A DNA stretch of 64,000 nucleotides, from assembly GCA_963942565.1 (NCBI GenBank), contig OZ012699.1, forward strand, positions 28,035,121 through 28,099,120, read 5' to 3'. The notes under the pieces were generated by a model, which made no database searches, was not told the origin of the DNA, and worked only from the letters and a program-made list of their open reading frames with translations. Positions 45,206 to 57,509 of the stretch are shown piece after piece (the stretch's first letter is position 1; each line of letters starts with the position of its first letter). The position numbers were made by a program, and so were the translations under genes. The stretch comes from Maea johnstoni. Taxonomy: Eukaryota; Annelida; Polychaeta; Spionida; Magelonidae.

Positions 45206-45975
45206 TTCACTTCTTTGGGCGGGTGGAGGAGGGGGGTGTCAGTTCTTTATTATTGAGTCAAGCCTATGCACATATTTCATTACAAAGAAATAACATGAGT
45301 ATGACAAAACCTGAAGAAAATCTTCAAATCTATCTGTACTCTCTGAATGAATGAATAAATTGGAATGTTCTCCATCGACAACATCAAACCTGAAAAGTCG
45401 GTAAAACTTTTAGGTGTAGAATTGGATGACAAACTGAAATTTGAATTCAAGTATCCTCAATGTGTAAGAAAGCTGCAAAACAACTTAATGCTCTTAAGAG
45501 AATTGGTCACCTCTTAGAATAATCCAGCAGACTGAAAGTTTTTCGTGCTTACTTAATGTCAAATTTTAACTACTGCCCCCTTATATAGAGAGGATGTGGG
45601 AACGAGCTCTATTCTTTATTTACAGGGTTTGCAAAAGCAGCTATGAGGAGCTACTAGACCAGGCAAAACTACAAAGCTTACATCTAGGTAGACTGAGATC
45701 CCTAGCTACGGGGTGCTAAAAAGAGGTCCATGGAGCTGAATACAGCCTTAGAAGGAACCACTCTCTAATATTACCTCCATTTAATACCATCTCCTTCGGT
45801 TAGCAATCAATTAGATATACTGGACCTAAACTCACTACCTAACAACTTGAGACAAACAATATCCCTAAAAGAGTTCAAAAACCTAATCTCAACCTGGTCT
45901 GGAACTAATTGTACCCACTCTCTCTGCTGCTATAAGTTCTGAAAGACTGAATATATTACTCATTGTCAATTAATA

Positions 45976-46492
45976 CAGGTGAACCTGGCTACGCTGGACC
46001 ACTGTACGACAGACTTTTGGCTATGACGGACGATATGCTTGGTCCCAGTCCCATGCATATCAAGTATGTGTATTGGACCATGCATAGGACGGATCGATTC
46101 CGTATGTCGGAACTCGGCTACCATGGACCAATATCACGGCACACACGATGCTATTAACTATGTAATTAGCATTGTGTATGCCGGACAAACACGTGTCTAG
46201 CAGTCAGCTTATTCCCGCCAAGACTAACACATGTGCTGAGTTACGTTCGGCCAGACAGCACTCCGTTCACACTGTCTGGTATTTCTCAGCAGACAAATAC
46301 ATGTATAATAAAAGTCCAGCCAGGCATATTCTTTCGCTGTTTTTGCTTTTATATATCAAATGAGGTCCCCAATGCAGTTACATACACCCTTGCACATGGC
46401 AGATTGAGTCCATCATATGCATATGACAGATTTTGCATATGACGGACCAATTTTCCTGGTCCCACTGAGTCTGTTATAACCGAGTTCACCTG
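45976..46492. mobile_element. pogo-like MITE, long form (517 bp)
   Basis: The ends CAGGTGAACCTGGCTACG and the complement of GTTATAACCGAGTTCACCTG are flanked by TA at 45974-45975 and 46493-46494. It shares ACGGACGATATGCTTGGT and CCGATGCATATCAAGTAT-like blocks with 6643-6817, which lacks the middle. It is non-coding. Confidence 0.8.
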
Positions 46493-46536
46493 TATGTGCC
46501 AACTTACTTTCCCTCTACTTATGATTTACATTATAT

Positions 46537-47367
46537 TGTAGCGGAATGGATCCCTGGCCGAAGGAATGATCCGACTGGACATACAGAATCACCTTACTTA
46601 AATAAAAGGTTTCTTAGTTCTTTCGTTAAATGAAATAAAGCTCAGTTGGGTTTCTGACTCTACAATAACGCTTAGCGAAGGTTGGGGATGGATGTGGTGT
46701 TGAAGAGAAGACGGGACAAGCAAGTACAAATCAACAATGCAGTTTAATCATCACAGTAAACTATACATACCACCGCACTCGTTCTCTGTACAGCAACATC
46801 AACACACAATAAGTCCACTCAATGTAAATGACTATCTCGACATCAAAAGTCCACAAAAAGTTTTTGATCTCCTCAATATCTGGTCTTAATGTCTGGTAAA
46901 TCCCGATGTAAATACACACTCTGCTCGGCTACAGTTTCTCTCTATCCTGTCGTCATAATCCTCCTTAAGTACACATAATAATCCGTAGAACAGCTTCAGT
47001 CTCTATCTTGTTACTTGACCTTGTAATCGTTATTCCCTGGGTAGTCTAAATCCAGTTCTCTAGCACCTTAATCCGCTTGTAAACACCTCTATCGTTAACT
47101 CCCTTCTCTTGACTTCTACTCACTTCGACGATCTCTCCTAGACTAACGTTATTTTAATCTAACCTAGTTTCCCGCCCTTCCTTCCAGTTGCACGCGCGGT
47201 TATTAATCGTCCAGGCCGCACGAGCGCTACGTCACAGAGCACTCGAATTAACTAGATACTTTGTAGCACATCTAAATACTAGGCTCTGCGAAAGCTGAGA
47301 CCTAGCTTACAATAACACAAGTGACGGAACGTGACCCGTTTCTTAGCCCTGGGGTCATTCCGTCACA
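46537..47367 (-). mobile_element. Probable solo LTR (831 bp)
   Basis: It starts TGTAGCGGAATG and ends CATTCCGTCACA, with the 4-bp direct repeat ATAT on both sides. TG...CA borders, length and lack of coding suit a solo long terminal repeat, possibly of a Ty3/gypsy-type element. The unusually long matching ends also allow a DNA-transposon reading. Treated as a fossil without internal genes. Confidence 0.45.
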
Positions 47368-47463
47368 ATATGTTATACATGTATTCTAATTGCCAAGAGC
47401 CCCCGGCAGCTCGTGTCTACTATGTAAAATTATTACCAACTTGAAACATAGATTATCTATCTA

Positions 47464-47851
47464 TATGAGCCACAAATTGAAGATAAAGCAACCATTTTGG
47501 TATTTTGACAATTTTCCAGGACTATCTTGCACTTCAAATGATGTTTAAACAATAAGCTGTTCAAAGCCACATAAAACCACTTTTTTCTCTTATCCATGCA
47601 TCATTTTGGTTGCCGTTATCTACACAAGATGTTTTGGATTTTTTTTTAATCCTTTATCTTTGATTTCTAATCTTTTTTTTCAACATAGCTTCAATGTTTT
47701 GGGTGTCCAGAATTTAGATAGAATAAAGCCTGAGTAGAATGTGGTATCTATAGGGGCTCTATCAAAATATGATTGGAAATTTACTCAAGTATCTATAAGT
47801 CAAATTGGTACACTGTTTTCCTTGCTTTGAAAATTTCATCTGCTTTTTCAG
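47464..47851 (+). other. 5' flank of zinc-finger gene 3
   Basis: Inverted match to 9690-10260 and 10745-10830 of unit A. It ends in a good acceptor, TCTGCTTTTTCAG|, at 47851. An upstream exon or promoter is not identified. Confidence 0.5.
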
Positions 47852-49402
47852 ATCCCTGATGTGACAGTTGCAGCTACAAAACTACTGTGTAGCTGGATAT
47901 CACCCTACAGAGGCCAGAATCAATCAAGCCCTTGTGATAAAGCACTAACTATGTCTTTAGATGTGATAAGTCATAAGGAAACGCAAGAAGGGAAAGAACC
48001 TTATCCTTCTGATGAATGTGATAAATCCTATTCCGAGTCATCAAGTCATCATCCTTCTGTTGATCATGACAAGGCATCCACTCATCATGTTGGTCTGGTG
48101 CAACAGAAAAGGAAAAATGGTGCAAAAAAATCCTTCCAGTGCAATGAATGTGATAAGGTATTTACAAACGCTTCACATCTGGTAGTGCATAAGAGTATAC
48201 ACAGTGGGGGAAGACCATTCCAGTGCAATGAATGTGACAAGGCATTCTCGCTGTCTTCTACTCTAGCAAAGCATAAGAGGATACACAGTGGGGAAAGACC
48301 CTTCCAATGCAATGAATGTGACCAGGCATTTGCACAGTCTTCTGGTCTGGTACAGCATAATAGGATGCACAGTGGGGAAAGACCTTTTAAATGCAGTGAA
48401 TGTAACCAGGCATTCACTCGGTCCTCTGGTCTGATAGAGCATAAGCATATACACAGTGGGGAAAGACCCTTCCAGTGTAATGTTTGTGACAAGGCATTCT
48501 CACACTCATCTACTCTGGCAAAGCATAAGGGGATACACAGTAGGGAAAGACCCTTCCAGTGCAATGAATGTGACAAGGCATTCACACACCTTTCGGGCCT
48601 GGTAAAACATAATAGGATACACAGTGAGGTAAAACCCCTCCAGTGCAATGTATGTGACAAGGCATTCTCAGGTTCTTCAAATCTGGTACGGCATAAGAGG
48701 ATACACACTGGGGAAAGACCTTTCCAGTGTAATGAATGTAATAAGGCATTCACAGGTTCTTCTGATCTAATAAAGCATATGAGGATACACAGTGGGGAAA
48801 GACCCTTCCAGTGCAATGAATGTAAAAAGGCATTCACACTCTCTTCTAATCTGGTAAGGCATAAGAAGATACACACTGGGGAAAGACCTTTCCAGTGTGA
48901 TGAATGTGATAAGGCATTCATAGGTTCTTCTGATCTAATAAAGCATATGAGGATACACAGTGGAGAAAGACCTTTCCAGTGCAATGAATGTGATAAGGCA
49001 TACACAGATTCTTCTGGTCTAATAAAGCACAAGAGGGTACACAGTGGGGAAAGATTCTTCCAGTGCAATGAATGTGATAAGACATTCCCACATTCTTCTG
49101 GTCTGGTAAGGCATATGAGAACACACAGAGTGGAAAGTTCTCTTCAGTGTGCTAAAACTTATGAGACATCATCTTATCTGAATTGGTGTGAGAAATCACA
49201 TCAAAGGCTGTCAAATAACAAAATAGAACCACCGTTATTAGAACCCAGGCAATGGATTGTCGTTAAAGGACAGTGTGTCCCTATAAAGCAAGAGCTGGAG
49301 CAAAATGCTAGTAGTATATTAGAAAAACAAGAAAACCTTGTCAGAAAACAATGTCCCCCTATAAAGCAAGAGTTGGAGGAGGAAAATGCTAGTAGCACAT
49401 AA
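47852..49402 (+). CDS. C2H2 zinc-finger protein gene 3
   Basis: This encodes a probable nuclear DNA-binding protein. From the acceptor at 47851 the frame is open to the stop at 49402, 516 codons plus stop. The first ATG in frame is 47951, but conservation with gene 1 begins at the acceptor (peptide IPDVTVAATKLLCSWISPYRG), so an upstream start exon is likely. An acidic lead (MSLDVISHKETQEGKEPYPS) precedes twelve canonical C2H2 fingers at about residues 95-430, joined by HSGERP or HTGERP linkers. Fingers 7-8 and 9-10 are a duplicated pair. The tail has KIEPP and two PIKQELE motifs; a third, decayed tail repeat follows the stop. The intron seen in gene 1 is missing here, joining exons in frame. 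Specific DNA target unknown. Confidence 0.85.
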   Translation: MPDVTVAATKLLCSWISPYRGQNQSSPCDKALTMSLDVISHKETQEGKEPYPSDECDKSYSESSSHHPSVDHDKASTHHVGLVQQKRKNGAKKSFQCNECDKVFTNASHLVVHKSIHSGGRPFQCNECDKAFSLSSTLAKHKRIHSGERPFQCNECDQAFAQSSGLVQHNRMHSGERPFKCSECNQAFTRSSGLIEHKHIHSGERPFQCNVCDKAFSHSSTLAKHKGIHSRERPFQCNECDKAFTHLSGLVKHNRIHSEVKPLQCNVCDKAFSGSSNLVRHKRIHTGERPFQCNECNKAFTGSSDLIKHMRIHSGERPFQCNECKKAFTLSSNLVRHKKIHTGERPFQCDECDKAFIGSSDLIKHMRIHSGERPFQCNECDKAYTDSSGLIKHKRVHSGERFFQCNECDKTFPHSSGLVRHMRTHRVESSLQCAKTYETSSYLNWCEKSHQRLSNNKIEPPLLEPRQWIVVKGQCVPIKQELEQNASSILEKQENLVRKQCPPIKQELEEENASST

Positions 49403-49664
49403 GAAAAACAAGGAAACCATATTGTTAGAGGACTATGTGTCCCTAGAAAGGCAGAAGTTTGGAGGAGGTAAAATGGCACTTTCATATTAGAAAAACAGGG
49501 TTATGATTGAAGGGTTCACTTTTTTGTTATGTGTCATTAGCTACATCAAGTTCATGACAAAAGTTATAGAAATAACAACTTCTGTTTAGGTAACATTTTT
49601 GACATAGACGTTCTACATATTGCATATTAATTTGTTACTGATTCAAATTGTATCAAGTGGATAA

Positions 49665-49670
49665 AATAAA
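49665..49670 (+). promoter_or_regulatory. Polyadenylation signal AATAAA of gene 3
   Basis: A canonical AATAAA 263 bp after the stop codon, followed by a GT-rich stretch. This is a sensible 3' end for the gene 3 transcript. Confidence 0.55.
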
Positions 49671-49890
49671 GTTGTTACATGAATGAAAAAGTGTCTTATT
49701 TTATGATATATTCCCTTCCAATATACTGTGAAATTAACTCAAGAAAACTGATAAGATATTCCAATTCTTTTAAGTACTTAAACATCCAACTTTGTTCTTT
49801 TTTCCCCAAAATAACTCTTGATGCTGAAAATATTGGCAGAGGTTTCCTTTTTAATGCTTCCATAGTGTATTTCATTCTTAAATTAGGAAG

Positions 49891-52240
<2,350 letters not shown>

Positions 52241-52324
52241 ATATATACATATATATATTTGAAACGTTTTATTCATTATTTTCATTTATTATTGTTATTA
52301 TCATTATCGTATGATTTGACTTAC

Positions 52325-52500
52325 AATGCACTGATGCTCCATTGGCGCCTCGGAGCAACACTGTAAAGGCATACCATGAAGTGATATCAACTGCTGAGGA
52401 CAGCATGACTAACCTTGAAGAGGCTGGGGAATTTGTCGCGAAGTATTGGCGTCAAGTGGCGACTCAGAAACGAAGCAGTTACAACATGATGGCAAGGTAG
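52325..52500 (+). other. Orphan 58-codon open frame
   Basis: The frame reads CTDAPLAPRSNTVKAYHEVI and on to a stop at 52498-52500, with balanced composition and no repeat character. It has no ATG at its start and no recognised domain. It may be a 3' exon or a relic of a transposon protein. A TATATAAG box follows at about 52543, of unclear meaning. Confidence 0.25.
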
Positions 52501-53058
52501 TTGCAGCATGGTGGTAACCACATGTCACGTGACAACAGGACATATATAAGATGAGCGAAGATATTGTAATTGGACTATTGTTGAAATATCTAAATTATGA
52601 TTTTGACAACAAAATAGTTTTAGATTATTTAAATCCACTACAAATTAGATATTTGTGTTCTTAACAGACAATTCAAAATCTTACAAATGCAACATCCAGC
52701 CTTAGCCATAAAGAGAAAAGATTCCCATGCATCCATAAACTGTACATATGTCATGTATTTTTGGAAGAAAATTGATGGTTGGATATTTGCATACTGGAAA
52801 AAGAGTAGACACTGTGCAAAATACACGGTCTGATCAAGGTCATCAATTTGATAATGTATATATTTGATAATGTTTATATCTACAAAAATATTTCAAATGG
52901 CATAGAGAATCAATAATGAAAAGCTTATGTTGAAACATACATATAATTACATTATTATAACCCAAGAGTAGATAATGTCATTGACAAAGATAACACCTCG
53001 GTAGTAACTGAGTTTTGCCACGTTTTATCAAATTTGTAACTTAGATCAAATTATATAT
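52501..53058. other. No gene seen
   Basis: AT-rich, no recognisable feature. Confidence 0.4.
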
Positions 53059-53066
53059 GTACAAAA

Positions 53067-53500
53067 GGTTCTAGTCCAATATCCCCCGGATAATATCATC
53101 CCTGGACGACCCTCCCCCCCCCCCCCCCCACCATACCATAATCCTCCGGACAATATCCCCCTTCAGTAAAACATTCTCAAACAATGATGATGGTTAGAAT
53201 ACCATTTCCTCTGCCTGTCACTGTTCAGAGTACAAACAGCAAGTTAGCACAATTTAAGTACATTCGTGGTCACCAAGTGCTAATTGACTTGCTCATTCAG
53301 TTAAACTGTGACATATATGATTAAATCTAGTTTTTATTTTAGAATCAGTAACTTGATTACTGTTTCAATATCAAAAGTAAATGAATAGTAACTCATAACT
53401 TTATTTAGATTAGTAGTACAAAACATTTTACTAGAGGGGGATATTATCCAGGGGTATATTGGTACGGGGTATATTGTCTGGGGGATATAATCATGTCACC
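53067..53500. mobile_element. MITE with AATATCCCCC ends, 8-bp duplication (434 bp)
   Basis: GTACAAAA flanks it at 53059-53066 and 53501-53508. Inverted ends share ATATCCCCC and GGATAATATC blocks. A C run of about 18 is at 53111-53128. The superfamily is uncertain; an 8-bp duplication allows hAT. Confidence 0.75.
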
Positions 53501-53508
53501 GTACAAAA

Positions 53509-53957
53509 GGTCAGCTCTCAAGAATCTTCGTTCATTAATCTATTTTTACATATGCAAGACTAAAATAAGTAATCCGTTTGTGGAGAAATTCAGAAATATA
53601 CATGTCCATATATACATACAGAATATACATATATGCATACATATGCGCACACATGCAAACGTACGTACGTAAGCACTCGTCGTCCTCCGAAAAAGGATAA
53701 CGTCTAATCGGTCAGTTGTCTGTTTAGTCGTAGTATTGTATTGTATCAAATTGTTTATTGACCACATCATATGGGCATGAAATTATACAGTATACACTTA
53801 ACCGTACACACCAGTGTTACATACAGCTTCGGAAATAACATGCAGGAGATGGAAATTATATTCTATGATGATAAAGAATTTGCGATACGTTATGTGTTCC
53901 CCATCAAAGAACACCCAGGTAATATATACTTTATAGGAAGAAATGTCAAATAAACAC
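53509..53957. other. No gene supported
   Basis: The 60-codon frame at 53771-53953 is not recognisable. TTTATTGACCACATCATATG near 53754 resembles a reversed LINE tail. Confidence 0.35.
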
Positions 53958-54981
53958 TGTGGGGCCAAATGGGCCCAAATTGGGAAGTTGAGAACATATG
54001 TGGGCATATCTTTGTAAGACAATTTCATATTCTCATCATTTTTGACCACAAGATAGCCAGTGGGGATACAAAAAAATTGATAAACCCAAATGACCTTGAT
54101 TGACCTTGGATGACCTTAAAATGGCATAAGAAAACATTTTTTTCTCAGCATATCCCTCTTTCTATCACATTTTCTGCCCAAAATTGTCTGAAAATGAAAA
54201 ATCTGCTCTCATACGATTTTGAGCAAGGTACTATAGAATACATTTACAAAAGAATCAGTACAAAAAGTACAAAAATGAAATTTTGTGAAGGTCGAAATTA
54301 ACATATGCATTTTCTCTTCTACTGCCAGACATGTAAACCCTACCAAGATGACAATCCCATAACTAATTAGAGCTAAAGGTGCAGATATCATTTTAAAAAA
54401 AGACTATGCCGATATCTGCTTCCGTTGCAAAGATATGTCCAATTTTCGAAATCCAAGATGGACGCCCAGGGCGGCCATCTTGGATTTTTTAGGTCAAAGG
54501 TCATCGCAGATTTCGAAAATAGGACATAACTTTGCGATGAAAGCAGATATTGGGGTGATCTTTTTTTAAAATGATATCTTCTCCTTGAGCCCAACCTGAT
54601 AATGTGGGTTTGGTATTGGTAGGGGTGCTGGTTATGGCGCAAGAAAAGCAAATATATATTTTCATATCATACTTCATAAAAAAATTCGCTTTTTCTGAAC
54701 AGATTTTCTTCAAAATATATACTAGAGTATGATATCTATGATAATGAGGGGGAGTAATTTCCATTTTTGTATTATTAGGGGGCACTAACTTGGACCAAAA
54801 ATCAGATATGTTGAAAATACAGAGTTAAAGGTCATTTTAAGGTCATTATAGGTCATATCAATGTCATTTTAATTTTTCAAATGTTTTGTACTTCTGCAAG
54901 CTATTTGGTGGCCAGATTTCATAAATCTTTGGTCATGCACTCCAGAGATACAGGTCACAATTTAGGTCTATTTGGCCCCAT
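53958..54981. mobile_element. Inverted-end element, CACTGTGGGGCCAAATGG ends
   Basis: The left end CACTGTGGGGCCAAATGG and, reversed, right end CACTATGGGGCCAAATAG. A central hairpin (54388-54592) contains GCAGATATC, ATTTCGAAAAT and CCAAGATGG-type pairing. CACTRTG ends suggest CACTA/Chapaev/Transib relatives, but the target duplication is unclear (at most AAA). No transposase frame. Confidence 0.6.
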
Positions 54982-55395
54982 AGTGAAAAGCAGGGAAGAC
55001 CACACACAGTCATCAAAATTAATTTCGTAATTAAGCTAGCTCAACACAATAAATTCTCTTCAAAGAAAATTCATTGCCTTTCAAAGAGGAATGCCCTCTT
55101 TTTAGATATAACTCAGCACGAATAGCCATTTAAATTTAAATTTAAAATTTATTCTCTATTAGAGGATTTTCTTTAAAGGGTAGCCCTCATCAATTTTAAT
55201 ATAAACCATATTTAAACCCAAAAATCATTATCAACATTAAGGGAAGAGATCGTTTCATATTTTAAGATTAACCCTCATTTGCCACTGTTACCTATCTAAA
55301 CTTGCATATATTTAAATTTGAACATGCCAATTTAAAAAAATCAAATATGTGGTCTTTTGTTGGATGTCTTTCCTGACGCCATGATTGCTTGAATC
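54982..55395. other. No gene seen
   Basis: AT-rich spacer with repeated AAATTTAAATTT blocks. Confidence 0.4.
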
Positions 55396-55522
55396 ACAAA
55401 TGGCGATCACCAGATATGCAACCAGCAAATCTCTCTAGTCCAGGTGTTGGCGAGAACTACTAAATACATGTGTTCTGCGCATGTGCGAGAGCAACCTGCT
55501 CTATAATGTAACCTATAATGTA

Positions 55523-55934
55523 CATTACAGGATATGGCCACAGTACCAACTGTCCTGGCCACCACGGTACCGTGGTGGCCCGGACGGTTGGGAGCAATGC
55601 TTCCTGTCATTCGCACTCCCTAGAGAACGCTACCCACCTGGCCGGCACTGGCGTGCAGGTCCTTATCTATATGGGTCAAATGCAGCCAGCTAGTAGCAGT
55701 ATACGATGGAGTGTTGACGCTAGATGTGACAGCCAAACAGATTTCCACTTGCAGCAGAAAATTGAGTATAAAAGCGGTTTTCATGGAAATGACTACAAGA
55801 AAGTGGTATATTTAGTTTAGGAAGTATACGATACTCTGGCGTGCAGCTTAATATAGGAGTTTTAGCATGCTCTTGAGGGTTGAAAGTTGTAACAAGTGAC
55901 TTTAAAAAGTTCTGTGTGACCATATCCTGTCATG
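55523..55934 (+). mobile_element. About 410-bp interspersed repeat, copy 3
   Basis: It begins CATTACAGGATATGGCC and ends CATATCCTGTCATG. It contains a 24-bp palindrome around GGTACC at about 55558-55581. It interrupts a repeat that is continuous at 37250-37560. Confidence 0.75.
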
Positions 55935-56604
55935 TAAACAAATACGAGAGCACTCATTCGTCTGTGTCCTAGTTACGCCAAGCTGAGGCCAGATTATGTG
56001 TGACTGGGGCTTTATAATGGGTCCTATGGTAATTGGTCTGTGGCGACCACCTCAACTAAGCTTGAAACACCTTCAGATGCCAGACGCGTCTAATATAGAA
56101 TGCACTGCTTCAAAGTGAGCAAGTGGTAAATATTGTGCTTAGAGCAATACTATCAATAACATGAAGACCGTCTATTTCAGAGTGCACAGCTGAGAGAGTA
56201 AACGGTAAATATAGCGCTTAGAGCAGAATAGTAATACTGTTTTTACCGTCTATTTCTTGATGAATTGATAGGGGAGTAAATGGTAAATATAGTGGTTACA
56301 GCTGAATAATAATATCATTAAGACCGACTATTTCAGAATGCACTGCTGAGAGAGTAAATGGTAAATATAGTGACGAGAGCAGAATAGCAATATCATTTAT
56401 ACCGTCTATTTCAGAGTGAATTGCTTAGAGAGTAAACGGTAAATATAGTGCTTAGAGCAGATTATCAATAACATTAATACCGACTATTTCAGAATGCACT
56501 GCTGAGAGAGTAAACGGTAAACATAGTGCTGATAGGAGAATAGCATTAACATTAATACCGTATATTTCAGAGCGCACTGCTGAGAGAGTAAGCGGTAAAT
56601 ATAG

Positions 56605-57101
56605 CATACCCGTCAAGTCTCCTGTTTTTAACAGGAGTCTCCTGTTTTTTGGACTTCATTTTACCTGCCTCCTGTTTTTCTCCTGTTTTTTTCTTGTCTC
56701 CTGTTTTTCTCCTGTTTTTCTAGAAAACCCGTCTAAAGCGACTATAATCTCCTGTTTTTCCTCAAGTTCAGCCCTGATCTACTTAAACTCCTACAGCTTA
56801 GCATGCATTGCAACATGGCTCTTCTAGCCTGCCTAAACAATACTCAGTTGACCTAATTGAACCCAGCTTGCCCAAAAGTTGCAATTAGCCTAGATAACCA
56901 ATTAACCATTCTAATTTTTAGCAGTAGATATGTTTTTTTTAAAATTTGATTGGCACTTCATTAGGTAGGAGCCACCTGGTGGGACGTTGGTAAATTATAT
57001 ATACAGGTGCGGCACCTGGTGGGAAGTTGGTAAACTGACGTATATAGTAGCCGCGTGAGAAAATCTCCTGTTTTTTTTTGTGTCTGGGGTTGACAGGTAT
57101 G
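56605..57101. mobile_element. DNA element with CATACCCGTCAAG ends (497 bp)
   Basis: The ends CATACCCGTCAAGTC and, reversed, CATACCTGTCAACCC are flanked by ATATAG (56599-56604, 57102-57107). The interior has repeated CTCCTGTTTTT. The superfamily is not assigned. The 64-codon frame inside is not coding by any sign. Confidence 0.65.
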
Positions 57102-57159
57102 ATATAGTGCTGAGAGCAGAATAGCAATATCATTTATACCGTCTATTTCCGAGTGAATT

Positions 57160-57400
57160 CCCGGGGAGGGGGGGGGGGGGCACTTGGGTATTTAGGGGGG
57201 ATGCATACGTTCGTTATCAAAATCAAAATATACCCCTAAAGCACTGATTTCTGGCCAAAAAAGCACCCTTATTTTAACAAAACGCTGATTTTTTCCACTA
57301 AATAAACACCCCTTCTTTTATCAAAACACTGACATTGAATGAACGGTGAAATACGTAACGAAGGTGCGGCCCCCTCTGTACTTGAGTGCCCCCCCCCCGG
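57160..57400. mobile_element. CCCGGGG-ended repeat (241 bp)
   Basis: It is flanked by the 9-bp repeat GAGTGAATT (57151-57159, 57401-57409). The ends are G- and C-runs, CCGGGG...GGCACT and its complement. It is a relative of the fragment at 43390-43560. Confidence 0.7.
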
Positions 57401-57509
57401 GAGTGAATTGCTAGGAGAGTTAACGGTATATGTAGTGCTTAGAGCAGAGTATGAATATAAGTAAACTGCTGCTTCCATGGAGAAAGGCGTTGCCAATGTG
57501 ATGGTCCTG

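Larger units (their letters stand above)
45370..47463 (+). mobile_element. CR1/Jockey-like LINE 3' fragment with two nested insertions
   Basis: Unit sequence is interrupted from 45370 to 47463. Translated pieces (SVKLLGVELDDKLKFE, QLNALKRIGHLLE, SNFNYCP, SSYEELLDQAKLQSLHLGRL) match the end of reverse transcriptase ORF2 in CR1/Jockey-type LINEs. The frame is broken several times and the 5' part is missing. The 3' untranslated part is split by the elements at 45976-46492 and 46537-47367 and resumes at about 47372. Confidence 0.7.
56080..57470. repeat. About 80-bp minisatellite with two insertions
   Basis: Units of about 76-83 bp marked by ACCGTCTATTTCAGAGTG and GAGAGTAAACGGTAAATATA run over 56080-56604, 57102-57159 and 57401-57470. 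Units are moderately diverged. Two elements (56605-57101, 57160-57400) interrupt the array. Confidence 0.85.

Noticed and set aside
54110-54785. Frames in the CACTGTGG-ended element
   Set aside because: They overlap its central hairpin on both strands and show no transposase motif.
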